NCBI GenBank assembly: GCA_002337215.1
Contig: DDFO01000062.1
Location: 541-29,535, forward strand
DNA from: Phycisphaerales bacterium UBA1926
GTDB lineage: Bacteria > Planctomycetota > Phycisphaerae > Phycisphaerales > UBA1924
Reading direction: 5' to 3'
DNA: 28,995 bases
In this document: positions 8,389-20,506 of the stretch, piece after piece
Layout of the letters: every line of letters starts with the position of its first letter
How positions within the stretch are numbered: the stretch's first letter is position 1
Program-made: the position numbers and the translations under genes
Notes under the pieces: generated by a model
The model's database searches: none
Told to the model about the DNA's origin: nothing
Seen by the model: the letters and a program-made list of their open reading frames with translations, nothing else

Positions 8389-9267
8389 TCAGGCGTCGGC
8401 GGCGAGCGTTTCGAAAGCGGCCTCGATCGCGTCGCGGGCCTTCAAGACACCGAGGGTTCCCTCTTCGGAGCCCTTGTAGGCGATGGCGAGGGTGCCCTCG
8501 AAGCCGACGGCCTTGATCGCGCCCAGCATCGGAACGATGTCGAAGGTCGTGTGCGTCGGCGCGTCGGTGTCCATCAACATGTTGGCGAGGTCTTCGAGCG
8601 AGCCCGGTGCGTCGTCATCCATCTCGTCGGATGGCTCGGCGTCCTCGAACTCGTGGAGCGAGGCGTTGATGACCGAGGCATAGGGCGTGAGGCGGCGGAG
8701 ATAGAGCGCAGGGTCCTCGTCGGCCGCGGCGGCGTCGAAATCAGGCAGCGTCCCCACTCGGAACCCCCCGATTTTCTTGATGAGCTCGGTGAGGTCATCC
8801 GGCCTGCTCGTGAGCCCTTCGGTCGGGCTGATGAGCAGATTGAGCTCGAGTTTCTCGGCTGTGTCCATCACCGAGCGGATGGACTCGATCACGTGTTCGC
8901 GGTCGTTCTCGTTGTCTTTCGCGGCGATCGAGATCGCCGCGGCGTTGCATCCCAACGCGTGGGCCGCCTGGAGGACCCGGCGGACGCGGTCGGCGGCGGC
9001 ATCGGCCTTCTTCTCGTGGGCGAGCGGCTGAGGATCAGGATCTCTCAGCATGAGACACGCGCAGCCGGATTTGTCGGCCCGATCGCGGAGGCGTTCGAGC
9101 CTGGGGCGGTCTGCGCCGGCGAGAAGATCCGTCGTCAGGTTCATGCCGTGCAGGCCGAGTTCCTGGCGGATGTACTGCGGAACGTCGTCGAGACCGAGCT
9201 TCGGCTTGGCGCGTCCCTTGGACTTGAGGAGATCGGCGATAGAACTGACGTCGCATGTGATGAGCAT
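8389..9267 (-). CDS. Sugar phosphate isomerase/epimerase-like TIM-barrel protein
   Basis: About 292 residues starting MLITCDVSSIADLL. The pattern fits a xylose isomerase-like TIM barrel: AHALGCNAAAISIAAK, then a helix ESIRSVMDTAEKLELNLLIS with PTEGL, then IGGFRVGTLPDFD, and a late IKAVGFEGTLAIAYKG strand typical of family members that close with an acidic or lysine ligand. An acidic insertion (EFEDAEPSDEMDDDAP, near residues 200-215) interrupts the barrel. The usual metal-binding Glu/His set is not obvious, so activity is uncertain. ATG 9267 is preferred; the frame stays open far upstream but there runs antisense to gcvH. No operon partner: cmk starts 124 bases downstream on the same strand. 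Confidence 0.78.
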   Translation of the reverse strand: MLITCDVSSIADLLKSKGRAKPKLGLDDVPQYIRQELGLHGMNLTTDLLAGADRPRLERLRDRADKSGCACLMLRDPDPQPLAHEKKADAAADRVRRVLQAAHALGCNAAAISIAAKDNENDREHVIESIRSVMDTAEKLELNLLISPTEGLTSRPDDLTELIKKIGGFRVGTLPDFDAAAADEDPALYLRRLTPYASVINASLHEFEDAEPSDEMDDDAPGSLEDLANMLMDTDAPTHTTFDIVPMLGAIKAVGFEGTLAIAYKGSEEGTLGVLKARDAIEAAFETLAADA

Positions 9268-9414
9268 CGGACCGCACTGTACCCACCCGAAGTGCCGACA
9301 GGTAGCCGGACGGCCCGACGGACACAAAGGCTGGGGGGTAGGATCGGAACGCCGGCGGGTCGGGTGTGATTCCCGATGGCGACCCGGCGCACACCGAATC
9401 CTGAGGAGCCAGCC

Positions 9415-9798
9415 GTGACGACACCGCCCGATGATCGCAAATACTCCGAATCGCACGAGTGGCACAAGCTCGATGGGGACGTGCTGACACTGGGGATCAC
9501 GGCCTTCGCGGTGGACCAGTTGACGGACCTGACGTTCGTCGAGATGAAGCCCGCGGGGACCGAACTGGCCGCTGGGGACGCCGTGGGCGAGGTCGAGAGC
9601 GTGAAGACGACGAGTGACATCTACAGCGGTGTCGCGGGCGAAGTCATCGAGGCGAACGCCGACCTGGACGCGAACCCGGGGCTCGTGAACGAGGATCCAT
9701 ATGGCGCGGGCTGGCTTGTCAAAATCAAGGTCAGCGACCCGAGCGGCATGGACAGCCTCATGGACGCGGCGACCTACACCAGCCAGCACGCGGGCTGA
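9415..9798 (+). CDS. gcvH: Glycine cleavage system H protein
   Basis: Lipoyl carrier that shuttles the aminomethyl group between the P, T and L proteins of the glycine cleavage system. The 127 residues start DRKYSESHEW after a short leader, contain VGEVESVKTTSDIYSGVAGE with the lipoylated lysine K64, and end with NEDPYGAGWLVKIKVSDP, all matching the family. The GTG start at 9415 has TGAGGAG 6 bases upstream, which rules out the ATG 13 codons earlier. No gcvT or gcvP is in view. Confidence 0.95.
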   Translation: MTTPPDDRKYSESHEWHKLDGDVLTLGITAFAVDQLTDLTFVEMKPAGTELAAGDAVGEVESVKTTSDIYSGVAGEVIEANADLDANPGLVNEDPYGAGWLVKIKVSDPSGMDSLMDAATYTSQHAG

Positions 9799-9980
9799 GC
9801 GGTGCATCCGGCTCAGGCGGGCCGACGATCCGGCATGGTGAAACGAGCGATAGTCCGTCGCGAACAAACACGCGTACGGCATGGTTGCTCGCTGGTATGT
9901 GGGCGGGCTAGCCGATCCGACGGATCCGCATCCTGAGGACTGTGGACGCTCAGTGCGTCCGGAAATGGCGTACGCATCAG

Positions 9981-10715
9981 ATGATCCGTTGCAGCGGTGT
10001 TGAAAAGACCTACACGCTCGGGACCGAACGGGTGCACGCGCTGCGGGGTGTCGATCTTGAGATCGATCGCCCCGGGTTCTACGCGATCATGGGACAATCC
10101 GGGAGCGGCAAGAGCACGCTGCTCCATCTCCTCGCGGCGCTGGACCGTCCCGACGCGGGCGAGATCGAGATCGCCGGCAACCCGATTCACGCGATGAGCG
10201 AGCGGGACGCGACGACGTTCCGCCGAAAAGGGCTCGGGATCGTCTTTCAATCGTTCAATCTGATCCCGACGCTGACCGCCAGCGAGAACGTGGAACTGCC
10301 CGGCATGCTCGCGGGAGAGGACCGGGATTGGCTGCGGACACGGAGCGCCGAGCTGCTCGACTTGCTGGGGCTGCCCGACCGCGGGAACCACAGGCCCGAG
10401 GCGATGAGCGGGGGCGAGCAGCAGCGGGTCGCGATTGCGAGGTCGCTGCTGTATTCCCCACCGGTGCTTCTCGCCGACGAACCCACGGGAAACCTCGATT
10501 CGGCGAACAGCGATCGGCTCTGGAAACTGCTTGGACGCGTGGCGGCCGAGCAGGAGATCACCGTGGTCATGGTGACGCACGAACCGACGGCGGCGTCGCA
10601 CTGCGAGAAAGTCTTTGTGATCCGGGACGGGGTCGTCCAGGGCACGATCAAGACGGAGGGCCTCGATGCAGGCGGCGTGGCGGCTCGCTACCAGCAATTT
10701 GTCGGCGCGGCGTAG
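9981..10715 (+). CDS. ABC transporter ATP-binding protein (LolD/MacB type)
   Basis: ATPase of a lipoprotein-release or MacB-like exporter. It shows the Walker A GQSGSGKST, the Q-loop block GLGIVFQSFNLIPTLTASEN, the signature MSGGEQQRVAIARSL, the Walker B VLLADEPTGNLDS and the switch VTHEP, which is the LolD/MacB/FtsE sequence type. I give ATG 9981 because MIRCSGVEKTYTLG matches the family N-terminus. An in-frame GTG at 9942 with GAGGA very close upstream is an alternative. It overlaps the permease gene by 50 bases, so the two are coupled. Confidence 0.9.
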   Translation: MIRCSGVEKTYTLGTERVHALRGVDLEIDRPGFYAIMGQSGSGKSTLLHLLAALDRPDAGEIEIAGNPIHAMSERDATTFRRKGLGIVFQSFNLIPTLTASENVELPGMLAGEDRDWLRTRSAELLDLLGLPDRGNHRPEAMSGGEQQRVAIARSLLYSPPVLLADEPTGNLDSANSDRLWKLLGRVAAEQEITVVMVTHEPTAASHCEKVFVIRDGVVQGTIKTEGLDAGGVAARYQQFVGAA

Positions 10716-13503
10716 CCGGACGGTCCTGCTCGTCGCGGCGGTGACCCTCTCGGCGGCGCTGATCGCAGCGGTCGCGTGCGCGCTCGAATCCGCGAACGGG
10801 GCGATCCGCCAGCAGCTCGAAGGCCAGATCGGGTCGGCCGAACTGCGGATCCGTCCGGCGAACGCCGGGGGTGTGTTCCCGATCGGCGTGATGGAGATCG
10901 CCGAGTCGTGGCCCGAAACAGACTTCGCCGTGCCCAGGGCGCGGGACGCGATCAGCGTGCGTGTGCCGCTGACGATGCTTGAGCCCGCGGACGACGGGAC
11001 CGGCATCTGGGTCAGGAAGGATCGCACGCTCACAACGGATGCGATGGCGAACGGCGTCGATCTGGAGACAGAATTCGAGATCCGACCTCCGATCATGATC
11101 AGCGGTCGGCTCCCCGCGGCACGCGGGGAGATCGCCGTCGACGCTCAGCTCGCCGAGCGGCTGAGCTGGGTGTACGCGAACGCGAACGAGACCGAAGAGG
11201 CGATGAATTCGCTCGGCGTGGACACGGACTACCTCTCCAGTCCCGAACCCGATCTCCCGGAACGAGCCAGCGAAGCCGAGGCGCTCGCGCTCAACCGCGA
11301 TGTCGGGCTGCGTGTGGGATCGCGGGTCTCGGTGCTGAGGTTGTTCCGATCTCCGGTGAGTTTCGAGCAGCTCGAGAACCGGTTCGGGATCAGCCGGGAG
11401 GGGCTGACCGACTTCATGAAGCTCTTCCGTTCGAGCGTGACGCTGGAAATCGTGGGGATCACCCAACCCCCACCGCTCGGCGGCGCGCCGCAGGTCTACA
11501 TGAGCCTCGACACGCTGTACACGGTGACGGGCCGGGCGGGGGTTGTCGATGAGGTCGAGGTGCATCTCAAAGACGGCGAGTACGACCCCGAAGCGGTCGC
11601 GGAACGCCGGCGGGGCGATCTGGATGAGACGCTCTCGCTCACCACCACCGAAAAGGTCACCAGCGGGTTGGAAAAGAACCTCGCGTCGAGCAATATCGGG
11701 TTCATTCTCGCTTCGGTACTCGCGACGATGTCGGCGGCGTTCATCATCATGACCGGGCTGACGACGGGGATCGCCGAGCAGCAGCGTGGGCTCGCGATCA
11801 TCCGGTGTATCGGCGGAACCAAGACGCAACTCGCGCAGAGCCAACTGCTGACGGGGCTCTTCGTCGGGGGTACCGGCGCGGTGCTGGGCGTACCGCTGGG
11901 CGTGCTGTTCGCCTTCGTCATGGTGACGGTCTTCTCCGACCAGCTCCCGACGGGATTGAAGATCCCGGTGGGGATGCTCGTGCTCGCTGCGGTCGGGTCG
12001 ATTGTCTCGGGACTACTTGGGTCGGTCTATCCCGCGTGGCGAGTCTCACGGATGAGCCCGCTCCGGGCGCTCTCGAACCGGGCCGAGGGCGTGAAATCCC
12101 GCGCAATCGGGGGCGTGTTGCTCATCGCGATCGGGTGCCTCGCGATCCAGGCAATCACGATCAGCGTGCCGCGGGACGGGACCACGCTGTTCTGGGCGTA
12201 CACGACCCTCGGGCTGCCCGCGATGTTCGTGGGCTATTTCCTTCTGTGCGTCCCGGCGACGGTGCTCGTGGTCAGGGTGATCGCCGAACCTCTGAGCAAG
12301 GCCCTGGGTTTGCCGCCGAGACTGCTGGGGCGGACGGTCGCCGCGACGCCCTACAGGCACGGCTTCACGGCCGGGGCGATGATGGCGGGCCTGGCGCTGA
12401 TGATCTCGATCTGGATCAACGGGGGGAGCGTGCTACGGGACTGGCTCGCGAAGATCGAATTCCCCGACGCGTTCGTGAACGGGTTCCGACTGGCAGAAGA
12501 AGCGAAGGGCGAGCTCGACGCGTTGCCGTTCGTGAAGAGCACCTGCGCGATCACGATCCATCCGGTGCAGACCGACGCGTTCGGCGTGAGCGGGCTGACG
12601 ACCTACACGACGTCGTACATCGCGTTCGAGCCGCGCGAGTTCTTCGGGATGACGCACCTCGAGTTCATCGAGGGCGACGAGGCGACGGCGCTCGATCGGC
12701 TCGAATCGGGCGGGGCGGTCATCGTCGGGCGTGAGTTCCAGGTCGCCCAGGGGTTGGGGCTGGGGGATACCTTCGCGTGCACCTCGGGCGATGAGGATTT
12801 CGAGTTCGAGATCGTGGGCGTCGTCACGAGCCCGGGCCTCGAGCTCGCCAGCAAGTTCTTCAATATCGGCGAGGAGTACATCGATCAATCGATCCATGCC
12901 GTCTTCGGCAGCCGGCGCGACATGATCGACAAGTTCGGCAACGACAACATCCAGCTCATCCAGATCGATTTCGAGGACGGGACCGATGATGCCCAGGCGA
13001 TGCGCGAGATCCGGAAGGCGTTGTTCGGCTACGGGATGCTCGACGCGGGGAGCGGCTCGCGGATCAAGAGCGAGATCGAGGTGTTTATCCGGGGCTCACT
13101 GGTCGTCTTCTCCTCGGTCGCCGTTGCGTCGATGCTCGTCGCCTGCTTCGGCGTCGCGAACCTCATCGTCGCGAGCATCGAGACGCGCCGATTCGAGTTC
13201 GGCGTGCTCCGGGCCGTCGGCGCCCAGCGCGGGCTTCTGACAAGGCTGGTGCTGGCGGAGGCCGTCGTGATCGGGCTGACGGCGTCAATCGTCGGAACGC
13301 TGATGGGGATCCAGGGCGCGTGGGCGGGCGTGCGGATCTACGAGCTCCTCATCGGGCTCATCATGGAGATGCACCTGCCGCTGTTGCCCACACTCGCCGG
13401 GTGGTGCGCGGTGTTCTTCTTCACGATCGGGGCGGCCGTGCCCGCGGTGGTCCGCCTGAACCGCCAGCGGACCCGGGAACTGCTCGCGTCAACCAAGGGT
13501 TAG
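10666..13503 (+). CDS. Large FtsX-family ABC transporter permease
   Basis: 945 residues. The ATG at 10666 has GGAGGG 5 bases upstream and lies inside the end of the ATPase gene. Layout: N-terminal membrane segment (about 19-40), a large extracytoplasmic domain (about 45-335), a first FtsX block of three segments (about 340-475, including the QQRGLAIIRCIGGTKTQLAQ loop), a middle membrane pair (about 480-545) and another segment near 565, a second periplasmic domain, and a C-terminal FtsX block (about 805-940, with ETRRFEFGVLRAVGAQRGLL). Two FtsX cores in one chain match the large permeases of the LolCE/MacB-like superfamily, so one copy may serve as a pseudo-dimer. Substrate unknown: lipoprotein, peptide or lipid export are possible. 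The GIAEQQRGL and ETRRFEFGVL loops are the expected ATPase contact sites. Confidence 0.88.
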   Translation: MQAAWRLATSNLSARRSRTVLLVAAVTLSAALIAAVACALESANGAIRQQLEGQIGSAELRIRPANAGGVFPIGVMEIAESWPETDFAVPRARDAISVRVPLTMLEPADDGTGIWVRKDRTLTTDAMANGVDLETEFEIRPPIMISGRLPAARGEIAVDAQLAERLSWVYANANETEEAMNSLGVDTDYLSSPEPDLPERASEAEALALNRDVGLRVGSRVSVLRLFRSPVSFEQLENRFGISREGLTDFMKLFRSSVTLEIVGITQPPPLGGAPQVYMSLDTLYTVTGRAGVVDEVEVHLKDGEYDPEAVAERRRGDLDETLSLTTTEKVTSGLEKNLASSNIGFILASVLATMSAAFIIMTGLTTGIAEQQRGLAIIRCIGGTKTQLAQSQLLTGLFVGGTGAVLGVPLGVLFAFVMVTVFSDQLPTGLKIPVGMLVLAAVGSIVSGLLGSVYPAWRVSRMSPLRALSNRAEGVKSRAIGGVLLIAIGCLAIQAITISVPRDGTTLFWAYTTLGLPAMFVGYFLLCVPATVLVVRVIAEPLSKALGLPPRLLGRTVAATPYRHGFTAGAMMAGLALMISIWINGGSVLRDWLAKIEFPDAFVNGFRLAEEAKGELDALPFVKSTCAITIHPVQTDAFGVSGLTTYTTSYIAFEPREFFGMTHLEFIEGDEATALDRLESGGAVIVGREFQVAQGLGLGDTFACTSGDEDFEFEIVGVVTSPGLELASKFFNIGEEYIDQSIHAVFGSRRDMIDKFGNDNIQLIQIDFEDGTDDAQAMREIRKALFGYGMLDAGSGSRIKSEIEVFIRGSLVVFSSVAVASMLVACFGVANLIVASIETRRFEFGVLRAVGAQRGLLTRLVLAEAVVIGLTASIVGTLMGIQGAWAGVRIYELLIGLIMEMHLPLLPTLAGWCAVFFFTIGAAVPAVVRLNRQRTRELLASTKG

Positions 13504-13556
13504 ACACGGCTCCAGATCAGGTGCTCGGAAGGCGGCGCATGGGAGGCGGGCGGTCG

Positions 13557-13823
13557 TCATCGCCCGGCGCTCTCGGCTCGTTCCACGCCGTGCCCGGCAC
13601 GACGAAGGGCACCGAGTACCGCACGCCCCTGATCGGTGATCCGGTGGGTGTCGTCGCTCTGGACGTACTCAATGATGCCCCGGCCCGCGAGGTTCCGGCG
13701 GACGACGGTCCAGTCATCGCCGTACGCGAGCCAGAGGATGTCCTCGAACCGACGGGGGTCCTTGTTCGCGAGGGCAAAGAGCGAACTGGAGAGCACTTCT
13801 CGTTGGGTCAGTCCTGCGACCAT
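13557..13823 (-). CDS. Small winged-helix-like protein of unknown function
   Basis: 88 residues from ATG 13823, which has GGAGGA 4 bases upstream; the frame is open to 13901 and an ATG at 13841 is an alternative. The sequence LTQREVLSSSLFALANKDP, then FEDILWLAYGDDWTVVRRNL, GRGIIEYVQSDDTHRITDQG and RAVLGALRRA alternates helices with a beta wing ending in ITDQGRAVL. That pattern is typical of small winged-helix DNA-binding proteins, so a regulator is possible. I do not recognise a named family. It is convergent with the ABC permease (53 bases). The forward frame through this stretch, which runs on into uvrB, is non-coding in my view. Confidence 0.6.
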   Translation of the reverse strand: MVAGLTQREVLSSSLFALANKDPRRFEDILWLAYGDDWTVVRRNLAGRGIIEYVQSDDTHRITDQGRAVLGALRRAGHGVERAESAGR

Positions 13824-14222
13824 CTCATCCTCCGGTGGCATCGGCTGCCGATCGATTCCTCCCCAGCGTTCGGTTCCGCCGCGCGCGCACGGCTCGGTCA
13901 CAGACGATCGGCCCCAACGCCGATCGCAACAATAAGAAACGGCGGGCCCGCGGACGCGATATCGCGTCGTACGCGTCCCAGAACGGCGTGGAGGGGGGAT
14001 CTCGCCGTCCCGGAGGCAGCCCGCCGCCTCCCAAGGGGTCTCAGGAGGGCCGTTTGGCCCCCACGGATTTCAATACGTAATTCCGGGTGTCGGGTCGCAT
14101 CGGTTCTGGAATTTTTTCTGTATCGCATCGTTGAAGTACAGGAGCGAAAGGGCCGCGCCGCTCACCGATCACGGATATCGGCCGCGGACAATTCCGACTC
14201 TGGGGGTCATCTACCATCCGCG
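13824..14222. other. Intergenic region upstream of uvrB
   Basis: About 400 bases between the divergent winged-helix gene and uvrB. No convincing gene was found. It holds two small hairpins (14012-14031 and 14047-14060) and, at 14112-14117, a run of six T. AATTCC and GGAATT flank a 22-base stretch ending at that T run. The uvrB promoter probably lies in the AT-richer part 14070-14130, but no clear -35/-10 pair was recognised. No SOS (LexA) box of the known E. coli or Bacillus type was seen. Confidence 0.5.
14012..14060. repeat. Two small hairpins upstream of uvrB
   Basis: First hairpin: GGAGGC at 14012-14017 and GCCTCC at 14026-14031. Second hairpin: GGGCC (14047-14051), loop GTTT, GGCCC (14056-14060). 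Neither is followed directly by a T run, so intrinsic termination is not supported. They may be part of the divergent regulatory region. Confidence 0.35.
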
Positions 14223-16490
14223 ATGCATGCCGAAACGGAGCACCGGTTCAAAGTCGTCAGCGGGTTCGAGCCCAAGGGCGATCAGCCCGCGGCGATCGAG
14301 GGGTTGATTGACCGAATCCGGGGCGGGCAGCGCCACGCCTGCCTGCTCGGGGCGACCGGCACCGGCAAAACCTTCACCATGGCGCACACGATCGAGCGCC
14401 TCCAGAAGCCGACGCTGATCATCAGCCACAACAAAACGCTCGCGGCCCAGCTCTACGAGGAACTCCGCGAGTTCTTCCCGAACAACTCCGTCAACTACTT
14501 CGTGTCCTACTACGACTACTACCAGCCCGAAGCGTACATCCCGGCCCGGGACATTTTCATCGAGAAGGACGCGAGCCGGAACGATGATCTCGACCAGCTC
14601 CGTCTCGCGAGCACAAGCAATCTTCTGAGCCGGCGGGACACGATCGTCGTGGCGAGCGTCTCGTGCATCTTCGGGCTCGGGTCGCCCAGCGCGTACTCGG
14701 AGAAAGTGCTGACGATCACGAAGGGGAGCCCGATCCAGAGGCGGGACTTCTTCCTCGCGCTCAACGCGATGCAGTACCAGCGGAGCGACATCGAGTTCAA
14801 GCGGGGGCAGTACCGAGCGCGGGGGGACGCGATCGAGGTCTGGCCCGCCTACGAGAAATTCTCGGTCCGCATCGAATTATTCGGCGATGAGATCGACCGG
14901 GTGGACCTTGTGAACCCGACGAGCGGTGAGTTGCTCGCGGAAGAGAAGCAATTCTTCCTGTTCCCGGCTGTGCACTACGTGATGCCCGAGGAGCAGCTGC
15001 AGACGGCCGTAAAGGGCATTCGCGAGGAGATGGATAAGCAGGTGATGAAGTTCCGTGCGGACGGCAAACTGCTCGAGGCGCAGCGGCTGCTGGCGCGCAC
15101 GAAGTACGACCTCGAGATGATCGAGGAGGTCGGGTTCTGCAACGGGATCGAGAACTACAGCCGGTACATGGACGGTCGCGCGCCGGGCGAACGGCCCTTC
15201 ACGCTCTTGGACTATTTCGACTATGCGCCGGCGTCCGCCGACACCACCGCGAGGGAGAACGCCCTCCGGTCGGTGAGCGAGGGAATCGGGCGGGACGTCG
15301 AAGAGGACGAGCGACGCTATGGCATCACCCGCGAGAACGCGGGCGATTGGCTGCTGATCATCGACGAGAGCCATGTCACGCTCCCCCAGGTCCGCGCGAT
15401 GTTCAACGGTGACAAGGCACGCAAGACCGTGCTCGTCGACCACGGCTTCCGCCTCCCCAGCGCGCTCGACAACCGCCCGCTCACCTTCGACGAGTTCGAG
15501 GCGATGGTGCCCAACGTCGTCTACGTCTCCGCGACGCCCAGCGCGTACGAACTCGAGAAGACAGGCGGCGACATCGTCGAACAGGTCATCCGCCCGACGG
15601 GCCTGCTCGATCCTGTGATCGAGATCCGCCCCGCCAGGGGGCAGGTGCCCGACCTGCTCGAGCAGTGCAGGACGCGGATCGAGATGGGCGACCGCGTCCT
15701 CGTCACCGCGCTCACCAAACGTCTCTGCGAGGACCTGACCAAGTACCTCAACGACCAGGGCATCCGCGTCCGCTACCTGCACAGCGAGATCGAGACACTC
15801 GAACGCGTCGAGATCATCACCGACCTGCGAGCGGGCGAGTTCGACGTGCTGGTGGGCGTGAACCTGCTGCGCGAGGGCCTCGACATGCCCGAGGTCAGCA
15901 TGGTCTGCGTGCTCGACGCCGACAAGGAGGGCTTCCTGCGTAACGCGACCAGCCTGATCCAGACGATGGGACGGGCGGCCCGGAACGAGCGGGCGAAGGT
16001 GATCCTCTACGCCGACGCGATGACGCCCTCGATGTCGATCGCGATCGAGGAAACCGAGCGGCGGCGCACCAAGCAGATCGAATACAACGAGCAGCACGGC
16101 ATCGTCCCCAAGACGATCGTCAAGGGCATCCGCCGGGGGATCGAGTCGGAACTCAAGGCCCGCCGGCAGGCGCGCGAGTCGGCCGAGACCAACGAGAAGC
16201 CCGTGGACGCCCGGGTGCTCGCGGGTGAGCTCGAGGCCGACATGCTGGAGGCTGCCGAGTCGTTCCAGTTCGAGAAAGCTGCGAAACTGCGGGACCAGAT
16301 GCTGCGGGTGCGTGAGATCATCGACGCGGAGGTGGCGTTGATGGACGCCGAGGGCGTCCAAGATGCGTCCGAGCAGCCTGTCATGGTCAAGCGGAGCGAG
16401 GTGGAGAAGGCGATCGGGGGGAAGAGCACAGGATCCAAGGGGAAGAAGAAGGGGCGGAAGAAGTCGAAGACGGGGAAAGCGGGGAGTTGA
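14223..16490 (+). CDS. uvrB: Excinuclease ABC subunit UvrB
   Basis: Damage-verifying helicase-like subunit of nucleotide excision repair: loaded by UvrA, then recruits UvrC. The 755 residues contain FKVVSGFEPKGDQP (9-22), the Walker A GATGTGKT (43-50), the beta-hairpin YDYYQPEAYIP (97-107), ASVSCIFGLG, the DESH box (LLIIDESHVTLPQ), YVSATPSAYEL, GVNLLREGLDMPEV and QTMGRAARN. A C-terminal UVR domain (EADMLEAAESFQFEKAAKLR) is followed by a Lys/Gly-rich tail absent from E. coli. At about 755 residues it is longer than the usual 660-700 because of this tail. ATG 14223 begins the family N-terminus, though no strong ribosome-binding site is visible. Followed by a small membrane protein and then uvrA on the same strand. 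Confidence 0.96.
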   Translation: MHAETEHRFKVVSGFEPKGDQPAAIEGLIDRIRGGQRHACLLGATGTGKTFTMAHTIERLQKPTLIISHNKTLAAQLYEELREFFPNNSVNYFVSYYDYYQPEAYIPARDIFIEKDASRNDDLDQLRLASTSNLLSRRDTIVVASVSCIFGLGSPSAYSEKVLTITKGSPIQRRDFFLALNAMQYQRSDIEFKRGQYRARGDAIEVWPAYEKFSVRIELFGDEIDRVDLVNPTSGELLAEEKQFFLFPAVHYVMPEEQLQTAVKGIREEMDKQVMKFRADGKLLEAQRLLARTKYDLEMIEEVGFCNGIENYSRYMDGRAPGERPFTLLDYFDYAPASADTTARENALRSVSEGIGRDVEEDERRYGITRENAGDWLLIIDESHVTLPQVRAMFNGDKARKTVLVDHGFRLPSALDNRPLTFDEFEAMVPNVVYVSATPSAYELEKTGGDIVEQVIRPTGLLDPVIEIRPARGQVPDLLEQCRTRIEMGDRVLVTALTKRLCEDLTKYLNDQGIRVRYLHSEIETLERVEIITDLRAGEFDVLVGVNLLREGLDMPEVSMVCVLDADKEGFLRNATSLIQTMGRAARNERAKVILYADAMTPSMSIAIEETERRRTKQIEYNEQHGIVPKTIVKGIRRGIESELKARRQARESAETNEKPVDARVLAGELEADMLEAAESFQFEKAAKLRDQMLRVREIIDAEVALMDAEGVQDASEQPVMVKRSEVEKAIGGKSTGSKGKKKGRKKSKTGKAGS

Positions 16491-16518
16491 ACCCCTCGAC
16501 CCCTGCCTAGGGTCCCCC

Positions 16519-16764
16519 ATGGCGACAACGCCCCCCCACCTCCGCAACACCTCCGGCTCATCGTTCAGCCAGCGTCTTGGCTATTTCCTCACCGGCACCG
16601 CGATCGGGCTCATCGCGCTCGGGTTCCTGGTGAGCAGCCGGCAGCGGGCGGCCCAGCAGGCCACCGCCGAGCGCGACGCCGAGCAGCGGCGTGCCGAGGT
16701 CGAGGCCCGGGACGGGGCGGACGGCGGGGAATCGGGACACGAAATCAACTCCGACGGCCCCTGA
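16519..16764 (+). CDS. Small single-pass membrane protein between uvrB and uvrA
   Basis: 81 residues, starting 28 bases after uvrB. It has one membrane segment (about residues 21-37, LGYFLTGTAIGLIALGFLV) followed by a charged tail rich in Ala, Glu and Arg (AQQATAERDAEQRRAEVEAR). I recognise no family. The position between two excinuclease genes suggests co-transcription, but there is no evidence of a repair role. The ribosome-binding site is not clear, so translation is less certain than for its neighbours. Confidence 0.55.
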   Translation: MATTPPHLRNTSGSSFSQRLGYFLTGTAIGLIALGFLVSSRQRAAQQATAERDAEQRRAEVEARDGADGGESGHEINSDGP

Positions 16765-16903
16765 TCGACGCTACGGCGAGGCCTTCCCGCATCCTCTCGC
16801 GATGATCAGCGAACGCCATCCACGCGATCCCCCTGGCCGAGCGTTCGTTCGGCCGACCCGCCGCGAGTACGATCCGCCCCCGGAACACGGAGCAGAGACC
16901 GAG

Positions 16904-20002
<3,099 letters not shown>

Positions 20003-20025
20003 TCGACCAACGCTCATATCATCGC

Positions 20026-20496
20026 GTGGTGCGAAAGCAAACTGGCGATCTTGAGGGCTGGATCTCGCTCGAAGGCGGTGTCATTCGCCACATATCGGAT
20101 TCGTGCGGCGTCTGGCAACTCTCTGTCGAAGACATTCTTCTCATCGCCGAGGAAACCGACGAGAGCGGACCTTATGGCGAAGACTGGCGTATCGTGTTCG
20201 CTGCGTCGACGCCTGTTTTCCACGCCGCTTCAATTTCGGCAGACGGAATGATGGCGGTGCTCGCAGAACTCGCAAGCGGGCTCGGCGTCGAACTCGTACC
20301 GGAGCTTGCCGCGTCGACCACGTTCGCCAGCCGAATCCTGTACCCGACGTCGTCGTCTGGCGCCCCCCTGTACGACTATTTAGAGAAGAAGACTTGGCGC
20401 GAATGGATCTGGCCCGCTCCGGTCCGCACAGAACTGACGGATCATGCGAAAGAGATCCTCCAGCTCCCGGCATCGAAGCGGCAGGTTCGAGACTGA
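20026..20496 (+). CDS. Hypothetical protein of atypical composition
   Basis: About 156 residues from one of two GTG codons (20026 or 20029), beginning VRKQTGDLEGWISLEGGV. No ribosome-binding site is evident, so the start is a guess. I recognise no family. The sequence is soluble, with a Glu/Asp-rich centre (LSVEDILLIAEETDESG) and aromatic pairs (YGEDWRIVF, TWREWIWPAP). Base composition looks lower in GC than uvrA and the flanking genes, and codon use is more relaxed, which may mean later acquisition. It follows uvrA by 23 bases and converges with the next gene (10 bases between the stops). Confidence 0.6.
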   Translation: MVRKQTGDLEGWISLEGGVIRHISDSCGVWQLSVEDILLIAEETDESGPYGEDWRIVFAASTPVFHAASISADGMMAVLAELASGLGVELVPELAASTTFASRILYPTSSSGAPLYDYLEKKTWREWIWPAPVRTELTDHAKEILQLPASKRQVRD

Positions 20497-20506
20497 TCGT
20501 TGCCGC

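Noticed and set aside
9813..11096. Minus-strand frame of 427 codons across the ABC ATPase and permease
   Set aside because: It is antisense to recognisable Walker and FtsX motifs.
14877..16550. Minus-strand frame of 557 codons across uvrB
   Set aside because: It is antisense to UvrB and has no recognised motif.
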